The notes under the pieces: model-generated
Database searches by the model: none
What the model saw: only the letters and a program-made list of their open reading frames with translations
Told to the model about the DNA's origin: nothing
Assembly: GCF_031157315.1 (NCBI RefSeq)
Contig: NZ_JAVIFU010000016.1
Location: 1-64,000 of the forward strand
From: Paenibacillus sp. LHD-38
Lineage (GTDB): Bacteria > Bacillota > Bacilli > Paenibacillales > Paenibacillaceae
Length of the DNA: 64,000 bases
Direction: 5' to 3'
Made by a program: the position numbers and the translations under genes
In this document: positions 32,840-40,849 of the stretch, in pieces
Layout of the letters: each line of letters opens with the position of its first letter
Numbering within the stretch: the first letter of the stretch is position 1

Positions 32840-34246
32840 ATGAAGCCATTTATGGACGACAATTTTTTGCTATCGAATGAAACGGCGGTTAGGCTTTATC
32901 ATGATTTTGCTAAGGACATGCCTATTATTGATTATCACTGCCATCTAAGCCCGCAGCAAATTTTGGAGAATACAAGCTTTGAGAACCTGACGGCGGCTTG
33001 GCTCTACGGCGATCACTACAAATGGCGGGCTCTGCGCGCGAATGGCGTGGAGGAACGTTATGTAACAGGCGGAGAAGGCGTAACCGATTACGATCGTTTC
33101 GAAGCATGGGCCAAAACGGTTCCGCAAACCATCGGAAATCCTTTGTATCAATGGTCGCATTTGGAGCTTCGCCGTTATTTCGGCGTAAACGAGCTTATTA
33201 ATGAAAAAAATGCGCCGGCGATTTGGGAGAAGGTCAATGCAAAGCTGGCGACGGGCCAGTTCAAGGCACGTGATTTGATCAAAATGTCGAACGTAGAGGT
33301 CATTTGTACGACGGATGATCCGGTTGATACGCTCGAGTATCATATAGCGATTAAGGAATTAGAGGATTTTAACGTGCAGGTGCTGCCATCCTTCCGTCCG
33401 GACAAGGCGCTTGAAATAAACCGCGCAACGTTCCTGGATTGGGTGGGCAAGCTTGGCGAAGCGGCTTCTGCCAGGATTGACAGCTATGATGCGCTGCTGG
33501 ACGCGCTTGCTGCACGGGTGAAATTTTTTGACGAGGTCGGCTGCAAGGTTTCTGACCATGCGCTGGATTATGTGGCGTATGCGGAGACGACGAAGGCTGC
33601 CGCTGCCGCTGTTTTTGCCAAAGCCTTGAATGGGGAAACAGTAAGCTTGGAGGAAGAAAAGCAGTATAAAACATTTACGCTGCTCTTCCTTGGCCGCTTA
33701 TATGCGGAGCGCGGCTGGGCGATGCAGTTCCACATTAACGCAGCAAGAAACAACAGCTCCCGCATGCTCGGCAAGCTTGGACCCGACACTGGCTTCGATT
33801 CCATCAATGACAGCGCAGTGGCTTATCCGCTTGCAAAGCTGCTTGATGCGCTGGATGCGGATGACGCGCTGCCGAAAACCATTGTTTATTCGCTAAACGC
33901 GAAGGATAATGATGTGCTCGGCTCGATTATCGGCAGCTTCCAAGGCGGCGGAGTGCCGGGGAAAATCCAGCTTGGCTCGGCTTGGTGGTTTAACGATACG
34001 AAAAATGGCATGCTGGACCAGATGAATGCGCTTGCGAATTTAGGTCTGCTTAGCCGGTTTGTCGGAATGCTGACCGATTCACGCAGTTTCCTATCCTACA
34101 CAAGGCATGAATATTTTAGACGCATCCTTTGTAATTTGCTTGGCGAATGGGTGGAAAACGGCGAGGCTCCGCACGATATGGAGCTGCTCGGGGACTTGGT
34201 TCAAAACATCTCCTACCGCAATGCGAAAGCATACTTCGGATTTTAA
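32840..34246 (+). CDS. uxaC: Uronate (glucuronate/galacturonate) isomerase
   Basis: 468-aa amidohydrolase-fold enzyme converting D-glucuronate to D-fructuronate or D-galacturonate to D-tagaturonate. Metal-binding HxH is in PIIDYHCHLSPQQI near residue 30. Other family blocks include TTDDPVDTLEYH, LPSFRPDKALEI, WAMQFHINAARNNSSRM, GKIQLGSAWWFNDTKNGM and MLTDSRSFLSYTRHEYFRR. GGGGGAAAG lies upstream of the ATG at 32840. It would process uronic acid released from glucuronoxylan elsewhere in this locus. Later pathway genes (uxuA/uxuB, kdgK) are not in the window. Confidence 0.96.
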   Translation: MKPFMDDNFLLSNETAVRLYHDFAKDMPIIDYHCHLSPQQILENTSFENLTAAWLYGDHYKWRALRANGVEERYVTGGEGVTDYDRFEAWAKTVPQTIGNPLYQWSHLELRRYFGVNELINEKNAPAIWEKVNAKLATGQFKARDLIKMSNVEVICTTDDPVDTLEYHIAIKELEDFNVQVLPSFRPDKALEINRATFLDWVGKLGEAASARIDSYDALLDALAARVKFFDEVGCKVSDHALDYVAYAETTKAAAAAVFAKALNGETVSLEEEKQYKTFTLLFLGRLYAERGWAMQFHINAARNNSSRMLGKLGPDTGFDSINDSAVAYPLAKLLDALDADDALPKTIVYSLNAKDNDVLGSIIGSFQGGGVPGKIQLGSAWWFNDTKNGMLDQMNALANLGLLSRFVGMLTDSRSFLSYTRHEYFRRILCNLLGEWVENGEAPHDMELLGDLVQNISYRNAKAYFGF

Positions 34247-34253
34247 ATGAAAG

Positions 34254-34303
34254 AAACGTTCTGCAATTCCGCTAGCTCGGCGGGGGCTGCGGAACGTTTT
34301 TTG
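34254..34303 (+). terminator. Terminator after uxaC
   Basis: AAACGTTCTGCA (34254-34265) pairs with TGCGGAACGTTT (34288-34299) including one G-U pair. An inner CCGC/GCGG stem lies within, and a T run follows. It overlaps the 3' end of the convergent small gene. Confidence 0.8.
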
Positions 34304-34514
34304 TATCGAGCCGGTAAGCGGCCATTAAATATTTAAGCATTTGGGGTCCGGCGATATTGGCGGCCATTCCGAACAGCTCGGAATGGGCCAATTTTCTGCA
34401 TAGCAAATAAAACGCTGTACCGCCGATGAGCTCGAAGGCCAGAAACTCCTTCCATTTCCAAGCGGGTATGACGTAAATTTTAAATTCATTGTTTTTTACG
34501 GTCCTTGTACGCAA
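34272..34514 (-). CDS. Small hypothetical protein
   Basis: 80-aa basic protein starting at TTG 34514 (LRTRTVKNNEFKIYVIPAW), with AGGAGGG about 8 nt upstream. The rest is WKWKEFLAFELIGGTAFYLL and so on, with one moderately hydrophobic helix and a Pro-rich tail. No family is recognised. The good ribosome site argues that it is real. It is convergent with uxaC and divergent from the SDR gene. Confidence 0.5.
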   Translation of the reverse strand: MRTRTVKNNEFKIYVIPAWKWKEFLAFELIGGTAFYLLCRKLAHSELFGMAANIAGPQMLKYLMAAYRLDTKNVPQPPPS

Positions 34515-34629
34515 AATGGTAGCCCTCCTGCTGATTAGGCGCATTACAACCGTATCTAATTTATGCGCAAGTGCTTATCCATCATGCATAGCGAGCGGCG
34601 AATTAATAGTGATCGGAGAAGTGAACGAA

Positions 34630-35355
34630 ATGAAAAAAACAGCTTTTGTAACGGGCACGGATCGCGGGGTAGGTCTCGCCCTTGTGAAGGGCTTGCTGGG
34701 GCAGGGCTTTCATGTATTTGCGGGACAATACGCGGATGAAGCGCCGGAGCTTCAAGCACTGAAAGAAGTGCATGCTGATCAGCTTTGTCTGCTGCCTCTA
34801 GATATCGCGAGCGATGAGAGCGTGGCAAGGGCATTTGAAGCGGCGTCCGGGAAAACGGATCAGCTTGATTTGTTAATCAATAACGGCGCTATACTCGGCG
34901 ACATTGGAGCTAACGTGCTGGATCCGCTTAATTATGCGGAGATGATGGACGTCTTCAACGTGAACACGCTGGGCAGCCTTCGGATGAGTCAAACTTTTAT
35001 GCCATTGCTGCTGAGGGGCGAATCCAAATTTCTTATCAATATTTCTTCGGAGGCAGGCAGTATTGGCGATTGCTATCGCGACAGCTGGTTCGCATACTGT
35101 ATGTCGAAGGCGGCGCTTAATATGCAGTCCAAGCTGATCCATAACGGAATCAAGCAGCAGGGCGGACGCGTATTAGTCGTACATCCGGGCTGGGTGCAAA
35201 CTTTTATGCAGGGCAAGCTTGATGCAGATGCCGCGTTAACGCCCGAGCAGTCAGCGGGTGCCATCCTGCAGCTAATCGAGGCGCGGCTGCGACTGCCGGC
35301 GGCCGGGACTGAGTGCGAGTATGTAGATTACGCAGGCAATGCGCTTAATTGGTAG
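34630..35355 (+). CDS. Short-chain dehydrogenase/reductase (C-factor-like)
   Basis: 241-aa SDR. Cofactor motif VTGTDRGVGLAL at about residues 7-18, NNGAILGD in place of NNAG, Ser in INISSEAGSIG and the YxxxK pair in FAYCMSKAALNM. HPGWVQTFM follows. The ATG at 34630 has GGAG about 10 nt upstream; the longer open frame has no family features. Similar to the SDR at 2470-3165. These resemble CsgA/C-factor-like SDRs; substrate unknown. Confidence 0.88.
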   Translation: MKKTAFVTGTDRGVGLALVKGLLGQGFHVFAGQYADEAPELQALKEVHADQLCLLPLDIASDESVARAFEAASGKTDQLDLLINNGAILGDIGANVLDPLNYAEMMDVFNVNTLGSLRMSQTFMPLLLRGESKFLINISSEAGSIGDCYRDSWFAYCMSKAALNMQSKLIHNGIKQQGGRVLVVHPGWVQTFMQGKLDADAALTPEQSAGAILQLIEARLRLPAAGTECEYVDYAGNALNW

Positions 35356-35430
35356 AGGTTAAGGCTGGTTCGACAGCGGGGGGCGAGTAAGGTTTTTTTA
35401 CATTTGAAAATATAGATTTAACCTTATGCA

Positions 35431-35770
35431 ATGCTTATATTTCACAGCGAAACTAGCTTCTATCGCCAAGGGAGGCATCTGCCATTTAGCTAGGCAGGGC
35501 AGCAGCTTATGAGTTTTGTTGGGAGTTGGTGCGGTGCAAATTTCTAATTGAAGCTAGGGAGGCCTACATTGCAGTTCGTACAATAGAATGGCGCCAGAAC
35601 AGCAGCTTCTTCTCATACACTGTAGTTTTTACAACGGATTTTTTATAAACGACTCCTATTCCGGGAAAATGGGTTCAATTGTTATGTTCTGCTGTATTTT
35701 ATGCAACGCAGCTTCGAAGAGAGGCGAATAACAGGGATTCCGCTGTACTTTCTGCATTGTAGGACTGGAA
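35431..35770. repeat. Cluster of degenerate intergenic repeats
   Basis: Two motif families are mixed here. Family A: CTTATATTTCACAGCGAAAC, then GCTTCTATCGCCAAGGGAGG and GGCATCTGCC up to 35492, recurs at 37018, 39741 and 43092. Family B: CTGTAxTTTxTGCA-like units at about 35619, 35687-35712 and 35740-35763; one recurs in inverted orientation at 43373-43398 (23/26). A 60-codon ORF at 35701 lies in the repeats and is not believed. No other gene is seen in 35356-35965. Confidence 0.6.
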
Positions 35771-35965
35771 GGGGAGCAAGCATGATCGTATTGTATTTGC
35801 AGAAAAGCAGCCGATTAGCGACTTGGTACCGATTTGAATGTTCATCTCATAGGAAACAGCTCGTATCGATGTACTTGTCGTAAGCAGTACATCAATATAA
35901 GAGCCTGGTTATTCCCGCTATTAAGGTGAAGCCATGCAAAAATGATTTTAGGATGGTGGGATAGC

Positions 35966-36979
35966 GTGACGGATTTGCGTCCATTTATTGCTCGAGTGAT
36001 GAAAACGCTGGAGGCTCATCGTTTCCATGAGGAGAGCCGAGCCTATGCCAGGCATTTAGCGCAGCTTGAGCAGGGAAATACGAATGAGGATGTTTACGGA
36101 ACGGCAGATGCTGCCATTATTTTATATACGCTGAATGCACTGCCGCAGCTTCCGGCAGAGAAAAAGCTTTGGATTGCTGTTCTGCAGCAGCACCAGTCGG
36201 AAAATACCGGCGTATTCGCAGGCCAAGGCCATAATGAGATTCATAGTACGGCGTTTGCGCTATCGGCATTGGAGCTTTTTGACGGGAAAGCTGGGTTTCC
36301 GCTTGTTCGATTCAAAGAGCTGATGGACAAAGAACAAATTGCGCCGTTTCTTGAGAGCCTGGATTGGCGAGATCAGCCTTGGGGCGAGTCATTAAAGGGT
36401 GCCGGCATTTATGCATGCTTGGTTCTGTCGGAATCCGTCGATGAAGCGTGGGAGCGGGAATACTTCGATTGGCTGCTTCAAAATGCTGATCCGCTGACCG
36501 GTTTATGGCGTAAAGGTTGCGTAAAGCAAGCAGACGGAAGTCCAGTGAATGCGCCGTTGTTCCACCATATTGCAGGCAGCTTTCATTATTTGTTCAACCT
36601 CGCTCATCGAAAGGAGCAAATCCCATATCCGGAGCGTGTGATAGACACCTGCCTGGAGCTGTATCAAAGTGGTGAGCTGGAGCTGCCCGAAGAGGTATTT
36701 TCCTATTTCCATATTGACTGGGCCTATACGATTCTTTGCTGCTTGAAGCAAACGGCTTCTTACCGCAAAGAGGAATGCAAGGCCGCCGTAAAAGGCACTT
36801 CGCAGCGCTTTATCGAGAATCTGGCCCAGCTTGGCACCGAATCGGATGAGCCCTTCGACGACCTGCATTCATTATGCGGAGCGGTATGCGGCTTGGCTGC
36901 GATTCAGCAGCTGATCCCCGGGCTCATTCAAACCGATGAACCGCTGCAGCTCGTACTGGACCGCAGACCTTTTATTTGA
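35966..36979 (+). CDS. Alpha/alpha-toroid-like protein of unknown function
   Basis: 337-aa soluble protein. Helical repeats with GTADAAIILYTLNAL, HNEIHSTAFALSALELF, GAGIYACLVL and LHSLCGAVCGLAAIQQL resemble the (alpha/alpha)6 barrel of terpenoid-cyclase or unsaturated-glycoside-hydrolase type proteins. The QDG/HxxxxxA pattern recalls prenyltransferase/squalene-cyclase repeats, without the DxDD acid motif. The start is uncertain: GTG 35966 follows GGATGGTGGG, ATG 35942 has no good site. Its place within the hemicellulose locus suggests a carbohydrate role, not proven. Confidence 0.55.
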   Translation: MTDLRPFIARVMKTLEAHRFHEESRAYARHLAQLEQGNTNEDVYGTADAAIILYTLNALPQLPAEKKLWIAVLQQHQSENTGVFAGQGHNEIHSTAFALSALELFDGKAGFPLVRFKELMDKEQIAPFLESLDWRDQPWGESLKGAGIYACLVLSESVDEAWEREYFDWLLQNADPLTGLWRKGCVKQADGSPVNAPLFHHIAGSFHYLFNLAHRKEQIPYPERVIDTCLELYQSGELELPEEVFSYFHIDWAYTILCCLKQTASYRKEECKAAVKGTSQRFIENLAQLGTESDEPFDDLHSLCGAVCGLAAIQQLIPGLIQTDEPLQLVLDRRPFI

Positions 36980-37061
36980 AATTTTATCTTGATCCGCTGC
37001 TTTTTCACCGTAAACGAGCTTTCGCCGCCAAGCGCTGTGTCGGCTGTTTACGCTTGAAGCA

Positions 37062-38273
37062 TCAACCCGGCTGCAGCTTTCCGAGCGCGTGACGCATAAT
37101 GCCCAGCATATCATCGATGTTCTGCTGCGTTACGATTAACGGAGGCACGAGACGAATCGTAGATGAGTTAGGCGAATTAATGAGCAGACCTTCATGCAGG
37201 CAAGCTGCTGCGAGTTCGGTGGCTGCACCCTCGGGTAAGTCGAACGCAATCAGCAATCCTTTGCCGCGAATGTTCGAAATAGGGAAGCTGCATGCAAGAT
37301 CATGCAGTCCATCTACTAAATATTGTCCCTGCTTCTTCGCATTTACGGCTAAGTTTCGTTCAAGAAGCTCCTTCAGCACGGCATAGCCTGCGGCCATCGC
37401 GAGCGGAGCACCCGTATAGGTTCCGCCTTGATCACCGGGCTCGAATAGATCGTATTTGTTCAGTGTGAGCATCGCCGATAACGGAAATCCGCCGCCGATC
37501 CCTTTGCCGAGCGTCATGACATCCGGTTGAATGCCATAATGCTCATAGGCAAAGAGTTTGCCCGTTCTGCCCATCCCCGTCTGGATTTCATCGAAAATAA
37601 GCAGCATGCCATACATGTCACAAATTTTGCGCAATCCGTATAAATAAGATTCCGATACCGAATGAACCCCTCCCTCGCCTTGTACAAGCTCGACCATGAT
37701 CGCGCAGGTTTGATTGGTAACCGCGGCGAAGCAGGCATCGAGGTCGTTGATCGGCACATGCTTGAATCCATCTACTTTGGGAGCAAAAAGTTCCTTCCAC
37801 TGCTCTTTACCGGTAGCCGACATCGTTGCAAGCGTTCGTCCGTGAAAGCTGTTCGTTAGCGTAATAATCTCATAGGCTCCGTTAAGGTTGACCGCACCAT
37901 GCTTTCTGGCCAGCTTAATTGCGCTCTCGTTCGCTTCGGCGCCGCTGCTGGCGAAGAATGCTTTATCCATCCCGCTGACGCTGGTAAGCAGTTCGGCGAA
38001 TTCAATCATCGGCCGATTGTAGTAGCCGGGGCTAGCGTGAACTAAAGTGGCTGCTTGGCGCGATAGTGCTTCCTGCAAGGCCGCTGGAGAATGACCAAGG
38101 CTTGTGACGGCCCATCCGCCGACAAAATCCAAATAACGTTTTCCATCCGTGTCCCAAAGATGCATCCCTTCGCTGCGCTCCATCACGATCCCGGGACGAC
38201 GTGCCGTAAATAAAACCGATTTCTCCGCTGTTTCGAGCAATGCTGACGTTAATGATTTTTCTAATTGAATCAT
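37062..38273 (-). CDS. Class III aminotransferase (acetylornithine aminotransferase-like)
   Basis: 403-aa PLP enzyme of the ArgD/ornithine-aminotransferase group. Landmarks: FVGGWAVTSLGHSPAALQEAL, FFASSGAEANESAIKLAR, NSFHGRTLATMSATG, LLIFDEIQTGMGRTGKLFA and the PLP lysine K257 in TLGKGIGGG. GGGAGGC precedes the ATG. It stands alone between carbohydrate genes, without other arg genes, so it may be an ornithine or acetylornithine aminotransferase. An ARG-box-like sequence upstream supports arginine control. Confidence 0.88.
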   Translation of the reverse strand: MIQLEKSLTSALLETAEKSVLFTARRPGIVMERSEGMHLWDTDGKRYLDFVGGWAVTSLGHSPAALQEALSRQAATLVHASPGYYNRPMIEFAELLTSVSGMDKAFFASSGAEANESAIKLARKHGAVNLNGAYEIITLTNSFHGRTLATMSATGKEQWKELFAPKVDGFKHVPINDLDACFAAVTNQTCAIMVELVQGEGGVHSVSESYLYGLRKICDMYGMLLIFDEIQTGMGRTGKLFAYEHYGIQPDVMTLGKGIGGGFPLSAMLTLNKYDLFEPGDQGGTYTGAPLAMAAGYAVLKELLERNLAVNAKKQGQYLVDGLHDLACSFPISNIRGKGLLIAFDLPEGAATELAAACLHEGLLINSPNSSTIRLVPPLIVTQQNIDDMLGIMRHALGKLQPG

Positions 38274-38318
38274 GACGAGCCTCCCGGTTATTCATTGTTT
38301 TGTATAAATATACAGTAT

Positions 38319-38336
38319 AATGAATAAAGATTCAAT
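38319..38336. promoter_or_regulatory. ARG-box-like operator (AhrC/ArgR)
   Basis: AATGAATAAAGATTCAAT matches the recalled B. subtilis ARG-box consensus CATGAATAAAAATKCAAK at 16 of 18 positions. It lies about 45 bp upstream of the aminotransferase start. A second partial site, TATACAAAACAATGAATAA on the minus strand (38290-38310), adjoins it. Confidence 0.6.
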
Positions 38337-38440
38337 AAGCAGATTTTAATCTTCACAGCGCACATTTACAACGGAAAACGATTGATCCTATAAAAAGGAT
38401 TACATGTTGAAAATTTAGAATAGAGGCGGTTGAGCGGACT

Positions 38441-39466
38441 ATGTGGAATGGGGATTCTTTATTAAATAAGCTGTACAACGAAGCGGTCAATCAGCATCAA
38501 ACAAAATCTAAGCATGAGCTTCGAAACGAGCGCAGACCCAGGCTAAAGGCGGCGCTGCGTGAAGCGATCGGCCACTTTGAGCCTAACTCCGGTTTTGCTC
38601 CACGATTGCTGGAACGCGTTCAATGCGATGGATATGTCCGCGAGCGGGTGGAGCTTTCGGCAACACCGGAGTTAACCTTTGCTGCTTATGTCCTTATTCC
38701 TGACAACGTGAAGGAGCCGCTGCCAGCAGTGCTGGCTATTCATGGTCATGGTTATGGCAGCCGCGAAATCGTAGGCTTGCTGAGAGATGGCTCGCCCGAT
38801 CAGGAAGAGCCAGGCATTCACCAGCATTTTGCTGTGCAGCTTGTGAAGCGGGGAATGGTCGTTATTGCGCCGGACGTAATCGGGTTCGGTGAGCGCAGGC
38901 TCCTTGCGGATCTTGCGCTTGATCCGAATATGCCCAGCTCCTGCTTCAATCTATCTGCGCAGCTGATGATGCTCGGAAAAACGCTTACCGGCTTGCGGGT
39001 TACAGAGGCTCTAAAGGCCTTTACTTATTTGGCTTCAAGGCCGGAGGTCGATGCGGATCGCATGGGACTCATGGGCTTCTCCGGCGGAGGGTTAATCGGT
39101 TATGCAGCTGCCGTGCTGGAGGCGCGGATCAACGCAACGGTGTTGACCGGCTTTACGAACACGGTTAAAGATAGTATTTTTGCCGTCCGACATTGCATTG
39201 ATAATTATACGCCGGGCTTGCTTGTACATGCAGAGCTGCCTGAATTAATCGGGCTAATTGCGCCACGCCCGTTATTTCTCGAGTCTGGCGAGCATGATCC
39301 GATCTTTCCGGTTGGAGGCTTTCGCAAGGCAGCAGCTGTAATTCAGGAGATTTATGAGGCAGAGGGTGCTGGGGATAAGCTCGCGACAGATATTTTTCCG
39401 GGCGCGCACGAAATAAGCGGGCGGCTGGCTTACGACTGGCTGAAGCGGACGTTAACCTCTCGATAA
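38441..39466 (+). CDS. Alpha/beta hydrolase, esterase-like
   Basis: 341-aa serine hydrolase. The nucleophile is S214 in GLMGFSGGGLIGY. The probable acid is D286 in SGEHDPIFP and the His is H323 in FPGAHEISG, a complete triad. An HGxG oxyanion motif appears as IHGHGYGSREI. There is no signal peptide, so it acts in the cytoplasm. The layout matches the acetyl-xylan-esterase/dienelactone-hydrolase-like (Abhydrolase_7) group. In this locus, deacetylation of imported xylo-oligosaccharides is the likely role. The ribosome site (GAGGCGG) is distant, so the start is less certain. Confidence 0.8.
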   Translation: MWNGDSLLNKLYNEAVNQHQTKSKHELRNERRPRLKAALREAIGHFEPNSGFAPRLLERVQCDGYVRERVELSATPELTFAAYVLIPDNVKEPLPAVLAIHGHGYGSREIVGLLRDGSPDQEEPGIHQHFAVQLVKRGMVVIAPDVIGFGERRLLADLALDPNMPSSCFNLSAQLMMLGKTLTGLRVTEALKAFTYLASRPEVDADRMGLMGFSGGGLIGYAAAVLEARINATVLTGFTNTVKDSIFAVRHCIDNYTPGLLVHAELPELIGLIAPRPLFLESGEHDPIFPVGGFRKAAAVIQEIYEAEGAGDKLATDIFPGAHEISGRLAYDWLKRTLTSR

Positions 39467-39663
39467 AGTTACTTTTGATCAAGGGATAGATAGTTTTCTG
39501 CTTCAAACAAGGCATGTTCAAAGCGCGGCACCGGTCGTATTCAGTATCAAAATCAATTAATGGAAATTAAGCACGCCTAACCTAAGAGTATGCCAAGGGT
39601 AAAGAGAGTACTGAGTAAATAGAGAGCAGTAAACGGATCTTTTCGAGCTTCAAAGTTAACGGA

Positions 39664-39703
39664 AACAAGGGACGCAAGCTTCGGCTGGCGTCCCTTGTTT
39701 ATT
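39664..39703. terminator. Intrinsic terminator
   Basis: AACAAGGGACGC (39664-39675) pairs perfectly with GCGTCCCTTGTT (39688-39699), followed by TATTT. It ends the esterase gene and can also face the convergent AraC gene. The rest of 39467-39788 shows only a family A repeat (39741-39775). Confidence 0.85.
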
Positions 39704-39788
39704 TGGTAAGAATTTAAATGTTTTGCTGATCTTCCAACTGTTTTTGTCGCAGTGGAAGGCATCTGCCTTTACGCCCCGTGAGTCGGGG

Positions 39789-40688
39789 TTATTTCGTCAG
39801 CTTACGGAAGGCTGTCGGAGACAGATTCATCCATCGTTTGAATTGCTTGCTGAATTGCGATACATCATGATAACCGAGCTGATAGGCGATATCCTCGACG
39901 GTAAGCTCTGAATTGATCAGCAGCAGCTTCGCTTGGCGGATAATCAGTCCCGTTAAATATTGACGAGGGGACATGCCATAGACACGCTGGAATACCCGTT
40001 TGCAATAAGCTGGGCTATAGCCCAGGCGTGCGGCCATTTTTTCGATCCCGATTCGTTCTTCAGGCAGGTGTTCGGAAACGGAGGCGCTCCGCAGCTCGCG
40101 TTCTATCGTTACGGCGAGTGACACTTCATTCTCGGAAGCTTCTTTCCCTTGCAGTTCGCCGGATCCCTCATCGACCGTCCAATTCGTTAAGGCCGACAAC
40201 ATGAGGAAGGTATCGCTGAGGAATGCCAGCTTGTCCCTCTGCAGCCCTGTTTGGGCATATTGCAGCGAGTGTATTAACCGCTCCAGCGTGTTTCTGATGC
40301 CGGCGGACGAGGGATTTCCGGTCGGAAGCAGCGTTGTCTGCATGCTCATCAAGCTTCTGCGGAGTGTCAAATCATCGATATCGAAATGAAGACAGAAGTA
40401 AGTCATCGCCTCTTTGCCGGCAGAACCTTCGCTTCTATGCTTGACGCTGGGCGGAATGAACAAGATATCTCCTGCATGCTGCAAAAAGGATGAGCTCCCC
40501 GCAAACATGGTCTGTTCTCCGTCCAAGACCATGTTGAGCTCAAACATGGTGTGGTGATGCTCGGGGTAGCTCCACTGCCCGTTAACGGTACGCTTATGCG
40601 CCGCAACAATTTGAAAGGCAAACTGCAAATCGGGCGTCATTAGCTCATGAATGCTGTTTTCCCGGCCGAAGGGAAGAGGGTTTCTCAT
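39789..40688 (-). CDS. AraC-family transcriptional regulator
   Basis: 299-aa regulator. The cupin sensor has HHHTMFELNMVLDGEQTMF and HAGDILFIPPSVKHRS. The HTH pair has IEKMAARLGYSPAYCKRVFQRVYGMSPRQYL and VEDIAYQLGYHDVSQFSKQFKRWMNLSPTAFR. GAGGAA lies before the ATG at 40688. It is divergent from the GH52 beta-xylosidase gene at 40850 and probably controls it in response to xylose or xylo-oligosaccharides. Confidence 0.9.
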   Translation of the reverse strand: MRNPLPFGRENSIHELMTPDLQFAFQIVAAHKRTVNGQWSYPEHHHTMFELNMVLDGEQTMFAGSSSFLQHAGDILFIPPSVKHRSEGSAGKEAMTYFCLHFDIDDLTLRRSLMSMQTTLLPTGNPSSAGIRNTLERLIHSLQYAQTGLQRDKLAFLSDTFLMLSALTNWTVDEGSGELQGKEASENEVSLAVTIERELRSASVSEHLPEERIGIEKMAARLGYSPAYCKRVFQRVYGMSPRQYLTGLIIRQAKLLLINSELTVEDIAYQLGYHDVSQFSKQFKRWMNLSPTAFRKLTK

Positions 40689-40849
40689 CGTTTATTCCTC
40701 ACTTAATAGGATGAGTACTGTATAGCATATCGTAAGCCAACGGCTTGGTGTCGTTTTGTACAAATAAAGGTCTGTTATGACCCTGTTAGCACGGGTGAAA
40801 CAACCGTAAGATGGTAAGAGATACAACCTATAAAGGAGATGAATCTGCT

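Noticed and set aside
35701..35883. 60-aa + strand ORF
   Set aside because: It lies within the intergenic repeat cluster, starts in a repeat unit and has no ribosome site.
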